Assembly (NCBI RefSeq): GCF_910596095.1
Contig: NC_056550.1
Span: forward strand, 23,246,001-23,310,000
Direction of reading: 5' to 3'
From: Thunnus maccoyii
Taxonomy: Eukaryota; Chordata; Actinopteri; Scombriformes; Scombridae
Length of the DNA stretch: 64,000 bases
Positions 1 to 10,920 of this stretch are shown one piece after another; the stretch's first letter is position 1; the number at the start of each line of letters is the position of its first letter. The position numbers were made by a program, and so were the translations under genes. The notes beneath the pieces were generated by a model. That model saw only the letters and a program-made list of their open reading frames with translations. It was not told the origin of the DNA and searched no databases.

Positions 1-2600
1 ATGCAAGCGTCCTGAAACTTTATCTGGGTAAACAACTATGGTGCTTCATTATTACAATATATATCTTGCAGCAATTGTAAAGTTTATATTGTATTTTGAT
101 GTCAGCTTTAGAGTGAAGATGTCAGACGTCACACTGCATATGAAGGAAAAAAAAAGACCAACCTCCTCAAAACTGAAATGGTTTTCCATTGATGTTTTTC
201 AGTCTCAAACCCTCTGCTACTTTGTGCATTCCCTAGGACAGAAAAGGGAATAAATGAACATAAAAACAAGAATATAATAATTATACGAGCTACATCAAGT
301 TTCCCATAACTAATTAGAAATAACTGATGACTCAGATGGGACCATTAACATTAAATCTTCAATTCCTTTACTGGTGATTTTTGGGTTGTGACAGGTGCAC
401 CTGCAGCATCCAAAGCATGGGATTTGTAATAAATATATATTGTACTCTTGTGTGTGTACGTGTGTGTGTTTTTTTTTTGCTATTGAAGAGCAGGTTCCTC
501 TGCCACCAAAGATCCCAATAAGGACTTTTATCGCCATCTAACACAACACAGCCGCTCTGACTCTGTCTGCAGAGCCATGGCTCATGACAGATAATCAATC
601 AGCCGTTGAGACTGTGAGCTACGTTATAGTTTAAAATAGAGGACTCACAGAGCACAGAGCCTTATCTTTGGGTTACGCCCTTCTTCAGCAGCGGTACAGC
701 AAATAACTTGTAATGTTATAATGCAGCATATGCAGCCACTGTAACCTCCAGCAATATGAAACTGTTACATTTAGAGAGAAATACTCAAAACTCAACAATC
801 TACATCTTATAATTTAATATTGTATATAGTTTTACATTTCAACTTAATAAACAACAGTAAGGCACTTTTTTGTAAAATTGCAATTGCAAATATCTTTTAT
901 CAGAGGCAAAGAGACTTCTGCAGTAAACAAAATGTGCCATTATTACACAACTGCTTCATACTTGCTCAAAAAAAGAGGGAATGAGTACTGGTTCCAAAAC
1001 AGATCTAAAGATAAGGCCAGTACATCTGAACAAGTATGCTGCTGAATATTAACAAGACTTTGCTTTTTAGTGTTTTTACAGAGAATATACAGGTAGTTTA
1101 ACACAAAGCCAAGACAATTTTAAAAATTATGAACATCCTCGCTGGCTCAAAGTGCTCAAAGTCAACTTTTCAAAGATGAGAATCTCACTTGACCCTGACC
1201 TCCAATGAGTAAAAGGCTTGAGATATGTTTACAGAAAATGCATAACAAAATGTTTTGTTTGTAAAGGTTAATCCTTATAGAATAATTGTTTCCAAGAAAA
1301 TAACTCAAACTCAACAAAATAGTTAAGACTCTAATCTCCTGCCCTTATCTTACAAACACGTCAAAGGCCCAAAAGGTTAGAATATGCTGCTCTGCAATCA
1401 AGATACATTCAAATATCCATCTTGTTTGACCTCTATCCTCTAGTCCAGTAGTGCCATGAAGTGTGTCTGACCCCTGTCCAGCAAAGGCCACACCCCTACC
1501 TGCATGCAGGTACTCCCACCTGGTCTCCAACACTGGGAACAGGACGTCCGCTGTTCTGTCAGTCAAGACGAGCCCGATGATGAAGTGAGCTGGGACCAAC
1601 GAAGATGAGTTTCAGTGACTGAGAGAGGAGCGGGAACACCCACATGAAACTACGTCGACCCGAAGAAGTGCTGTACCCCACTACCCCTCTGGTTGCCCAG
1701 CAACCTGGCAGGGGGGTGGGGGAGATAAGGCGTATGTGACAGACAAACAGCCCTATCATTTAGGGACACCTTGAGACAGGGATATCCCAGCCCTAGTTTG
1801 CCCGCTCTGCCCGCTCAGCATGAACCAGGTTCAAGCCTGGATGCTAAAACTCAGCCTGTCCGAGGGGCACATGGGGGTAAAGAGGGTAGAAAAGGGGGCA
1901 ACTTTTTCTATCAGTTGGATAGCATCTTACTATCTTGTTTACGTACTGGGGATTCCCTTACGATGATGGGGGGGTATCTCCTCTTGATTTTATTGAGAAA
2001 ATTGATGTGATGAACACATTAACGTCAGCTTTTTCTGTGCAGCTCTAAAGCTCACATGGCTAGTCTGCAGTGCATGTGACATGGCAGCTACATGGTTAGA
2101 CATCTTCTGCAGCTGCCTGGCACTGGATTCTGGTGGTCCAACCCTGTCAGATGACAGATACTGACACATGGATGCAGCGTAGACTGGTGGACTGGAAAAC
2201 ATCATAGGTTGATTGTACATTTTTAAAACATAGAAAACACTGTAGACTGTGATAACAGTTTCAGCAGTGCTGCTGCTGTCAAAGAATGGAAAATTGAATT
2301 AATGGACACATGACAAGGTGATTAGTTTAGTGCTTTTAAACAGGAAAACCTACTAGGGTGCACTGAGGAGTATGGTGGCCTACCCTAGAAGATGAGAAGA
2401 ATTTTTAAGGTGTGTGTAAGTTCTTGCATACCAAGTCTTATTGACAGGTACGTAGGATCAAAACTTCTTGACTGTGAAGAAACCAAAGAATCCTGCAGAC
2501 TGTCAGTCACTTCTTCTCAATTTACTATAAACTAATAAAGTGAGTACAAGTGATCAACAGTGTGCAGGAGTCCTTGGTTTCTTCACAATGAAGGTACTCT
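1..2600. other. Intergenic, no gene recognised
   Basis: I see no coding gene here. Positions about 1,330-1,760 are more G+C-rich than the flanks and carry two short open frames on the minus strand (84 and 66 codons). These match no family I recognise and have no convincing splice context. The rest is A+T-rich, with a short GT run and T tract near 455-480. Confidence 0.5.
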
Positions 2601-2639
2601 CTCCAATATTTTTTGATTTTATTTTTTAAGCAACAATAA

Positions 2640-5040
2640 ACGCAAAACACAACAACAAAAAGCTCCACTTATTTAACATTGGAAATCCACTCCACAAAAA
2701 GAAAGAGAAGAAGAAACAAGGCTGATACAATAAAGAAAAACTTATTCTGCATAGTTCACAACAAGTAACATTCTGTTACTCTGCCAGATCCAAATCTTTA
2801 ACATGATTTATAAATAATCCCCAAATTTTATTGTATATCTTTTAGTATATAAGGTATTCTCTCTAGTGAGATTTTGATATCATTCATCTTAAATGAGTAA
2901 TATTTGGTCTGTGGATTTTTCTCCAAAACAATGCTATTATCTTTTTGGCATTGAGGAAGCTAAGGTCCATCAATATTTGTTCATTTTTATTATAAATATG
3001 TCCTTCTGGATATAAACCAAGTAAAAATAATTTAGGGTCAAACTAATTTTTCTCATGTCTCTCTGACCTCTTCCCAACATGTTTTAATCTTTCTACACTG
3101 CCAAATGCAGTGAAATAGTGAAACAGTGTGCCTCTGTGCACTTAATACATATGTCTGGTATATTTTTATCTTAACGATTTAATTTGTCAGGAGTTACATA
3201 AATTCTCATTAACCAGTTAAGATGTATTAATCTGAGATGTACATTTACTGTCTGTGCATGAACTGCAGCACAGGCCAATTTCTATTGAGATTTCAGTTTC
3301 CAAATCCTTGCGCCAAACATTTAATTTATAGAGTGAACTCTCTGATGAGCAGGATGTGAGCAGATTATAAATCTCTGATATGATGCCCTTTCTTAAACAG
3401 TCCTTTGTCATCATTGTTTCAATAAGTGACTGTGGAGGTCTAGTAAGTGTATCATTTTGTTTTTGCTTTTATAAAGCTTCTCAGCTGTAGGAGTTTAAAG
3501 AAGTGTTTTCTATTCAGGTTAAATTTACACTTCAGTTCTTCAAAATACATCATAACATCAGAATTTGTTAGATACAGATCTTGAATCTTTTCAAGCCCTT
3601 TAGAAGCCCAGAGTTTAAATGTAGTATCTGCTCTTCCTGGTATAAACAACTAATAACCCCATATTGGACTTTTCTTTTATATACCTTCTTACATCATAGC
3701 AGATTTAAATCATACGTTTAATGATTGGATTGCCAGTCTGCCTTTTTAGTTTGTTCTCTGTGTCAGAGTATATATATATGGGAACAGGCAGTTTTAGATC
3801 ATAGGATTTCATTTCTGTCCAACGGGGAGTGTCAAAGGTTGAGAAATAGAACATAATGGGCCTCAGTTGTGCAGCCCAGTAAATGGATCTAATGGAAAAT
3901 ATGACAGAGACAAATGAAGCCTTGCCCTTCTATTGTTCCACATAAAATCCCACAAATACTTTTTTTATGTTTGAAAACAAATCTGTTGGTGGTGGCAGAG
4001 GAATGTTTTGAAAAAGGTAGTTGTTGCTGAAACAGGTAGGGATATCCAGGTATTAAATGAGTCATTAATTCCTTCCATCAAAGCTCCATAATTAGCACTA
4101 ACAACATTTTCTATCGTATCCCTAAGTAGATGAATTGTTCTACCATATCAAAGTGGATCACCTCAGAATTTGGGTTCCTTCTTTCATTTTCACTAAGAAG
4201 TAATATTGCTGACTTTGTTTTATTCACTGCATATCCTGAAATGTCACCAAATGTTCTTATTAACTGTAGTAAAGCTGGAATTGATTTGTTTAATTTTGTA
4301 ATAAATAAGATTATATCATCAGCATACAGTGCTAACTTGTGTTCAGTCTGTCCAGCTGTTATTCCATAAATTTGTGGGTGTAATTGTACTGTTATTGCAA
4401 AAGCTTTGATTGCTAAAGTGAACAGCAATGGGGACAGTGGACAACCTTAGCAGCAGCCTCTTTTAATATTAATTGGTTGTGAAAAATTCCTATTTGTCAA
4501 AATTTCTGCTGTTGGCTTTTAATATATCAGATGAACCCATTTTCTGAAGTTTTCTCCAAACCCAAACCTTTCCAGAACAATGAACAGATAGGGCCATTTA
4601 ACCCTATCAAAGGCCTTCTCTGCATCCAATGATAGAAGAGCTTCTTTGCCGTTATTAAAAATAATTAATACTCTTCTAACATTATGAAAGCCATGCCTTC
4701 CAGTTATAAATCCATTCTGGTCTCTATCAATAATTCCTGGCATCAAGTTTTGTATTTGTCTTGTTAAAATTTTGTATATTTTAAGGTCAAAATTTAAAAA
4801 GCTTATTGGCCTCATATTTATTGGGAGCCTCCTCTGGCCTGCGATGAAAATTAGGCTGTAAATACATCTCCAGCTCAAAGTCGCCTTATCTTAGTACCTT
4901 CCTCATCCAAAATATGTGTTTCTTGTAGGAATACAATTTTAGAGTCCATATCCTTAAGCTTATTCATTGCCTGTTTTATTTTTTTAAGCTTGTGTAAACC
5001 CCTGCAGCTCCATGACACAAAATTAACCTTTACTCTTTGA
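2640..5040 (-). mobile_element. L1/Tx1-type LINE remnant (endonuclease start + reverse transcriptase)
   Basis: This is a broken non-LTR retrotransposon read on the minus strand. An APE-like endonuclease start lies at about 5,035-4,885, with the motifs VNFVSW and FLQETH. It runs almost directly into reverse transcriptase (4,880-4,520, with [16 protein letters not shown] and [11 protein letters not shown]), so most of the endonuclease has been deleted internally. The catalytic YADD box follows at about 4,330, then a degraded thumb region. A C-terminal H-x-x-W-x-C segment (HCIWQC) lies near 3,115. Stops and frameshifts separate the blocks, so the copy is dead. No ORF1 was found. Both ends are approximate. 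The clade assignment rests on motif spacing and is an inference. Confidence 0.85.
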
Positions 5041-6129
5041 GACGTAGCTAATAATAAACATTGGATTACCTTCTAACACAACTCTTTCATGTTTAAGGAG
5101 CACTTATATAAAAATTAATCCCCTCTTCCCACTCACCTGAGACCCTCCCCAAAAAATTACCACCTCTAGCTATCAACATCTGACTGTCCTGTCTCCGTGA
5201 GGACAGTCTGTCCATCATCTGCTTTAAACCAGAACGCACCCAATAGCACATTCACTGCTGCATTGCAATTAACAAAAATAAACCAACACTTTACAAAAAA
5301 GCAAACTCCATGGACCCCCCTTCTCCACTTGTTATCAAAAGTTGAAGAAGGAACAATATAAGCAAAAACTAGAAAAAAGTCAGGAAAAAAAACAACATAA
5401 TTTTGTGTAAATTTGTGTAAATATGGTAAATTTGTACCCCCAAGATAAACCCAGGTCAGCTAGAGGGATAAACTTTCTCAGCTGCATTAAATGTTGTAAA
5501 TAAAGTTGGTATGAGAGAAAACAACACACATGAGTCAGTTGGATCTGGTTCGTCAGAGTTTATTGACAGCAGTAAGCTCTCTCTTTTTAATGGACACATT
5601 CACAACAGTATCCAATAAACAGAAAGGCAATGCACAGAAATACCAGTTTTGTTATCACCTGCTGTAGAAGCTATCTGCTGTGTGCACGTGTCTCAACATA
5701 CAGCATACAGACACTCCCAGTCTTATGTCATATGGCTGTTTCATACACTAACACGTCTGCACATATGTTGCTTTACTTGAATGCAAAGCACGAAATGGCA
5801 GTACTTTGACAATTTGAAATATTGCTTTACACAGTGCCAGATTTGAAAAATGTGCAAAATATCAAAATATATGACGGGTAGAGTACCTAGTTTGAAAGGA
5901 TATAACTTAAAGCACGTATAACATGAAGCACCAGGCATGTGGATGGTGTGTGATTTGGAGTTTTTAGTTGTCTTGGTAATAAACTGCAACTAAGATGATG
6001 ATAGGAAAAAGCTGAGAGGGAAACCTAACTGACCGAAATATATCATGACATGTCAGTCAGTGCTTGTAGATGATGAGAAGTGAAATTTGAAATGTCATTG
6101 ATGACCATTGTCAACAAAAAAATCAAATT
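5041..6129. other. Intergenic, no gene recognised
   Basis: A+T-rich non-coding sequence. The part next to the LINE (to about 5,400) may be its 5' flank, but no coding similarity is visible. Nothing else is recognised. Confidence 0.4.
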
Positions 6130-6415
6130 GCTACAATGGCAATGAAAAGTATTCACCCCCCCACCCCCTGGGGAAGTTTTCATGTTTTAATGTATTACAA
6201 CACTGAGTCAAACACTGAGACACTGATCAATAGAAAAAGACCCTTAAATGTCAAAGTAAAACAACAAATCATCACTGGTGCAGCCTATTGATTTAGCCAC
6301 ATACTGTAATTAGTGAAACAGAGATCACTTGAGTATAGTCGAGGGGTTTTAATTGACGGCAGTATAAATACACATGTATCTGAAAGGTCAAACTTGAATA
6401 CTTTTTTTTTATAGG
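6130..6415 (+). mobile_element. Tc1-like transposon remnant (5' non-coding part)
   Basis: The segment starts with AATGAAAAGTATTCACCCCC and continues with AAATCATCACTGGTGCAGCC, AGTTAGTGAAA-like and AATACACATGTATCTG blocks. These resemble the leader of a common fish Tc1-like element from memory; I could not align it. No transposase frame follows, so it is a fragment. Confidence 0.55.
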
Positions 6416-6419
6416 CGCT

Positions 6420-7800
6420 GAACATTTTTCAAACTTCTTATTGGAGGACCAACTACAGCAGCACAGATGACGTCTATCAGCATTAGAACAAGCAGGCTGG
6501 TGTGAGTTATCACTGAGAGCCAGAGCCAGGACTCAAGACCCACCTAGTCGCAGTGTGCTACACTAAACTACACAAGTAGAACAAGTATATCACTAGCTAG
6601 AATACTGAGAGGGCTGTTGTAACTTCCATTTCATTTACATAAAAACATGAATTAAACCAACATTACTATTCAGATTCAGGCCAGAATAGTAATTGGTGTT
6701 TTTCACAGACTGAGATCTTTTTTTTTTTTTTTTTTAATTATAATCAACAATTTCAGTGAGGATGATCAGTGATTCTCATTTTCTATTTCCACTTCCAAAA
6801 TCAAATGTTTTAGCTGTATGGTCTCTGACTCATCACTTTTCAGCATGCTCCAAATTTAGATGATATTAGCTTTTTTTCTGGCTAAAAAGGCAAAACTACA
6901 ACAATTCTGAGTGGTTAATAATGTTTGTGGCATGTAGTTACAACCTGAGTATGAGTTCTGGGCTGTTCATATAAATAAATAAAAACATTCTCATTGCTTT
7001 CCTGTTTGAAAATCAATTTGTGGAGGAACAAAACTGTGAAACCACCCTCAAGGGGTTGTTGCTGTTTGTCAGGCTGCTGCACATTTGAAGAATTTGACCT
7101 CTTAGTGACAGTACCCTCAGCTTGAGATGGGGGGATGCCGGACTGAAAATGGTTGTCTTTGTTGTATTTGGCGCCCCTTAGCGTGAACAATGTGGCAAAA
7201 ATACTGCATGACTAAATGACTTATCATTCCCTAACAGAACTGAATCAGGATTTTCACAAAGTTAGTAACGCCACCCTTATCTTTCCTGTTTCCTAAAAGT
7301 GACTGGACATGTGGTGTTATTTGGTGTTTCTCCTGTGAAAGAGATATTTTGTTGACAAAAAAAACCTCCCAAACATTTACTCAGAGTTCAGGCACCATTT
7401 AACAACTGGATATAACAGTTCGACTTAAATTCTCATTTTGAAATATGTGCTAAAAAGCTCTGCTACTACAACTAAAACTACAGTTGCCGAGCAGGCTTTG
7501 TTGACCATAAATAGATAAACCTGTCTAACTTGTACAGAGAAGTAACTGTAAGTTGCTAATCACCAGTATCAGGAGACTCTACATATCAACATGCAGATAG
7601 CACCCAAGCGACTGGCTTGGCTATGGTAAACCAGCACACCATCACAACCAGCTGGGAATTAGGAAGTACAGGTGTGTTATTTAACACGGTCATATCCTTA
7701 GGGAAGAAGTGCAAAAGACTTGTGCATAATAATGTTAATAATAATAATAATAAGAAGAAGAAGAAGAAGAAAAGACACTGACATCATGAAAAAGTGACAA
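6420..7800. other. Intergenic, downstream of selenow2
   Basis: No gene seen. It contains a T tract (6,718-6,735) and an (ATA)n/(GAA)n microsatellite at about 7,735-7,772. It lies beyond the inferred poly(A) site of the minus-strand selenoprotein gene. Confidence 0.45.
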
Positions 7801-7826
7801 ACAACAGCACTTAAACAACCTTTACC

Positions 7827-7832
7827 TTTATT
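7827..7832 (-). terminator. Poly(A) signal of the selenoprotein gene
   Basis: TTTATT on the plus strand reads AATAAA on the minus strand, about 1.0 kb downstream of the TAA stop and downstream of the SECIS element. I saw no other perfect signal between it and the stop. The cleavage site would be near 7,805-7,815. Confidence 0.5.
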
Positions 7833-8527
7833 CAAAGACTACATTTTTGACATCGGAGTAAACAATTACATGATTTGTGGAGAATGAGCTGACATCGAAT
7901 TAGTGTGAGCTGACAGACCAGTGGGTGGTGGTCTTCAGAAGCACTACTGATGAACGCTCCAGTACCTGACCGGTTTGATTTACAGAGGAACAAAAATTAA
8001 AAAAAAAAAAAAAAAAACAACCCAAAAAATGAATACCAAACAGATTCAGACTGGACAAAAAATTTATAGAGCTAAGCAGCTGCACACAAAGGCAGTGTTA
8101 CAAGCAATCATTTTAATATTTAAATCTAATCCAATTTGATTAAGAAAGAAAAATATTTTAGTTCTCCTTTTACATCCACCCACCACATTATGATGTTGAT
8201 TTGCTATTCAAAACCCACACAGTCAGAGTATTTGACATTGTTATCTCAGAAAAAAATGCTTTAGATACAGAATAGTACAGAGGCAGAAACCCAGAGTCTC
8301 TCCCTTTATGCTTAGAAATGAGGTGCAATCATGATGTCCTGTCCTTGCATTCAATGATAATTCTTAATTGCATGTAAGATGAATAAACAACAAAAACAAA
8401 CAAACAAAAGAAAACAGTTAGGCAGTTAGAGAATGTCAGACAATGAGGCTGTAGGAAAAGAAAAGTGAGCTCCCTTCCAACCCTTCTGCTAAATCTTCTC
8501 CCTGTCTCTGCTCTTAGAAGAAGGAAA

Positions 8528-8597
8528 TTCCAGGAATGGATTCATCATACCATAGCTTTAACATTTTAGGCTACGGTAATCATTAACAGCCTGGAGC
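8528..8597 (-). promoter_or_regulatory. SECIS element in the 3' UTR
   Basis: Read on the minus strand, the hairpin has the eukaryotic SECIS core. AUGA (8583-8580) is followed by a 10-nt arm, UUACCGUAGC. Next come a 13-nt loop starting CUAAAA, the return arm GCUAUGGUA, and UGAU (8547-8544). The arms pair over nine positions with one G-U wobble. Below the non-Watson-Crick quartet, CCAGG (8594-8590) pairs with CCUGG (8534-8530), giving helix I. The unpaired A run sits 12 nt after AUGA, as is usual. The element is about 250 nt after the stop codon, so it can direct selenocysteine insertion at the UGA in exon 2. The simple loop suggests a type I form. Confidence 0.88.
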
Positions 8598-8831
8598 TCC
8601 ACAGCGAGAACAGAGAGGGGAGCCAGACGGCAGAGCAGGGTTAGGTGGTCGCTCTCTGCATCAGAGAAAGGAGCTTGTGGTCACAGTGCACCTCTGTTGG
8701 ATTTAAGGTTTCATCCCAGTCTTTGTTAACAGGGTCAGGGTATACCACAGGTGGTAGTAGCAGTATACACAGCTGCACTAGCTTGTCTTGATGCTGCTGG
8801 TAAGCGAGAGCAAAGACACACGGAGGGAGAT

Positions 8832-8915
8832 TTACATGATGACACATGGTGCACGGCTTTTGGTGATCTTCTGTACCGGTTTCCCGTCATATGCATCCTG
8901 GACAGCGTTCATGAT
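8832..8915 (-). CDS. selenow2: selenow2 exon 4 (C-terminus, CAAX)
   Basis: The acceptor is CCTGCCACAG, phase 0. It encodes 27 residues starting IMNAVQDAY, ending KSRAPCVIM and then TAA. The Cys four from the end, with Met last, favours farnesylation (inference from CAAX rules). Confidence 0.92.
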   Translation of the reverse strand: MMNAVQDAYDGKPVQKITKSRAPCVIM

Positions 8916-10802
8916 CTGTGGCAGGAAACAAAAAAAAGCATAAATCAGAAACTGTTTTTTTTGGTAGTGGTTTACATTTCAAAGGGGGTTTGAGAGTGTT
9001 AAAGGATAGGTTCACAATTTTTCAAGTGCGTCTTAAAACAACAGTCAGGTGTCCATATGAACACTGGAAGAGGTTTTCCTCGCTGTAATCGTTCCTCCTG
9101 TTCATACTGGCTGTTAAAAGATCCCCTTCAAATGTGCTTTCGATGTAAGTGATGGGGGGCCAAAATCAACAGTGTTTGTGCAAAAATGCATTTAAAAGTT
9201 GATCTGAAGCTTATATGAGGCTTCAGCAGTTTTAGTTAGGCTGTATTCAGACCAAATCAGGCATTGTGGCGAAAACGCTAATCCTCCCATTCATTTGAAC
9301 TGGGCGTAGTGTGTTTAGGCTGCAAGGGGTTTTGGCTGCAGTGGCGCCGCACCGGTCTGCAGCGAGAAAGTTGATCCAGAGTCAACTTATGGAGAAACGC
9401 AACCCGACGACACGCTGCGGTAGCCAATAACAACTGCCAATCAGACTGATAAGAGCTGTAAAACCCTGCATTGAGGGAGGACAAAAATGTTACTAGGAAG
9501 AAGGGAGGACATTTCTCTTTGTTTGACAACATTAAGAGTAAAGTTACACTTTGCTGTCGGCTTCCTGACTCATTTTAAAAAAGACAAAGGAGAGAGAGAG
9601 AGAGAGAGAGCGAGCTGAGAGCACCAGCAAGAGAGAGCAACTGTGGTCGAGCTAGCTAGCTAAATAAGGTAACGTTATTTTCTGATTTGTTTTACAGCGG
9701 ATAGGTTCTAGAGCACAAACACGCCCACACCCCCACCCCCATACACCAGCTTTAGTCATATCAATTGGATATCTGCCATATTAGCAGTCTTTTTTGTATC
9801 AAATTCCCTCTCTGTGTTTCCTCGGACAGTGTTTCCCTGTTGAGCTGCTATGGAAGTATAGAAACAAAAAGAGGGACTTTGGCATTAAAAAGACCGTAAC
9901 GTTATGAGATACCTACTTGATTTGACTAATTTGGACAACTGGAGCTTCATATTACAGGACATCTTTGCATACATTTATGCACAGAAGGAGGTATGTGGAT
10001 TTTGGTCCCATCACTTACATTGTAAGTGCATTATGAGTGGATCTTCTAAAGGCCAGTATGAGCAGGAGGGATGATTATGGCAAGAAAAACCTATTACAAT
10101 GTTCATTTGTAGACCTGACTGTTGTTTTAAGACAGACTTGGAAAAATTGTGAACTGTCCTTTAAGCATGTGTTACTCACGTCATCCTCATATGGGAAGCC
10201 ACCAGTCTCAAACTTGGAGAAGACAAGCTGCCCATTGATTTCGATCTCAAAGCTGCCTATAAAAGAAAAGAGAAAATAAAGTAAGATCATCTGCATGCTT
10301 TCTGGAATGATCTTTGCCTCAGTAACAGCAACACAGTAACACATTAAAAAAGGTCAAATGTTAGTATCAGACATTAACACATCTTCGGTAAGAGTTCAAT
10401 CATTGATTAATCTGAAACAATACTTACTTTTTCTTCCCACGAAGCCTGACACAGCCGCATCGGGAAACTCACCCTTAACAACCCGGGCGAGCTCCTGATA
10501 GCGGGGTTCGTATCCTCATGCTCCACTAGATGGAAGAAAAACACATGTATTAAAAAAAAAATACAAGAGCAGGACACACTGTGTTTCTACCCAGTGCTGC
10601 AAAGTCAATATAAGCTCATTTTAGCCGCCAGCTAATAGCAGCTAATCTACAGTAACGTCTAATAGCCGTCTTTAAACTGGGATTTACGGGACGGAAAAAG
10701 ACACCAGCAGAAGCAGATTAATTAAGCATTTAAACAAAATGAAAATGAGTATAATAAAAAAAGATATAGCTACCAGTATTCGACTTTAATTGTCACCCCC
10801 AT
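8832..10802 (-). CDS. selenow2: Selenoprotein W2 / MIEN1-type thioredoxin-like selenoprotein (4 exons)
   Basis: A complete 95-residue gene on the minus strand, joined from 10802-10774, 10525-10428, 10256-10180 and 8915-8832. All splice sites are GT-AG and the phases agree. The product begins [10 protein letters not shown] and has the redox motif C10-G-A-U13, where U is the UGA at 10518-10516. It continues with EPRYQEL, then [13 protein letters not shown] and GGFPYEDD, blocks shared with human MIEN1, and ends in the CAAX box CVIM. The family is a small Rdx/SelW thioredoxin-like fold, and prenylation tethers MIEN1 to membranes. Human MIEN1 has Cys at the Sec position; this fish gene keeps Sec, as expected for SelW2. 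A SECIS hairpin lies in the 3' UTR. The UGA lies two exon junctions before the end, so the mRNA may undergo nonsense-mediated decay when selenium is low (inference). Which fish SelW2 paralogue this is was not resolved. Confidence 0.93.
8999..10164. mobile_element. Long palindromic (foldback) DNA transposon in selenow2 intron 3
   Basis: The left end (from 8,999) and the right end (to 10,164) are inverted copies. Both read TTAAAGGA(T/C)AG inward, then TTCACAATTTTTC, AAAACAACAGTCAGGT and TAAGTGATGGG. Arm similarity continues for about 240 bp on the left. It resumes after a nested insert, so the centre of the palindrome is near 9,830-9,850. TTAA stands at both outer edges, as piggyBac target duplications do, but it could be part of the repeat itself. 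The element fills about 92% of the 1,264-bp intron. Confidence 0.8.
9237..9746. mobile_element. Nested insertion inside the palindromic element
   Basis: About 510 bp interrupts the left arm. The flanks CAGTTTTAGT (9,227-9,236) and CAGCTTTAGT (9,747-9,756) look like a target-site duplication with one change. The insert starts near CTGTATTCAGACC, includes an (AG)n run at 9,591-9,610, and contains no transposase frame. It is probably a non-autonomous DNA transposon; its family was not identified. Confidence 0.55.
10180..10256 (-). CDS. selenow2: selenow2 exon 3
   Basis: 77 nt, with acceptor TTTTATAG and donor GTGAGT. It starts two bases into a split Ser codon and ends at phase 0. It encodes [13 protein letters not shown] and GGFPYEDD, the most conserved block of the MIEN1/SelW2 family. 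The donor site lies about 10 nt from the end of an intronic palindromic transposon. Confidence 0.93.
10428..10525 (-). CDS. selenow2: selenow2 exon 2 (selenocysteine UGA)
   Basis: 98 nt, with acceptor ATCTAG and donor GTAAGTA. Its first base completes the Cys codon begun in exon 1. GGA-GCA-TGA-GGA-TAC then gives G-A-U-G-Y. Conventional gene finders would call the TGA at 10518-10516 a stop. The exon continues through [11 protein letters not shown] to GFVGRK. Confidence 0.92.
10774..10802 (-). CDS. selenow2: selenow2 exon 1
   Basis: 29 coding nt encoding MGVTIKVEY plus the first two bases of Cys10, followed by donor GTAGCT. It is too short for a standard ORF scan. The ATG is in a CGATGG context, and the upstream sequence to about 10,910 is CpG-rich, consistent with a housekeeping-type promoter and 5' UTR. 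Confidence 0.88.
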
Positions 10803-10920
10803 CGTTATTGTTTTTTCCTCAGCGGTGTCACCAGCGCTCGGTGTGATTTGGTGCGTAACTCAGCTGCTTGTGTAACAGTGAGCCGGCGTCCTGCCTGGCC
10901 GCGGAAGTGCGCATGCGTTC

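Noticed and set aside
1345..1759. Two overlapping minus-strand frames in a G+C-richer patch
   Set aside because: They overlap in different frames and resemble no known protein; probably chance or an old unidentifiable repeat.
10428..10525. Selenow2 read as a pseudogene because of the UGA
   Set aside because: The UGA falls exactly in the CxxU position, the remaining frame is intact through three further splice joins, and a SECIS hairpin is present.
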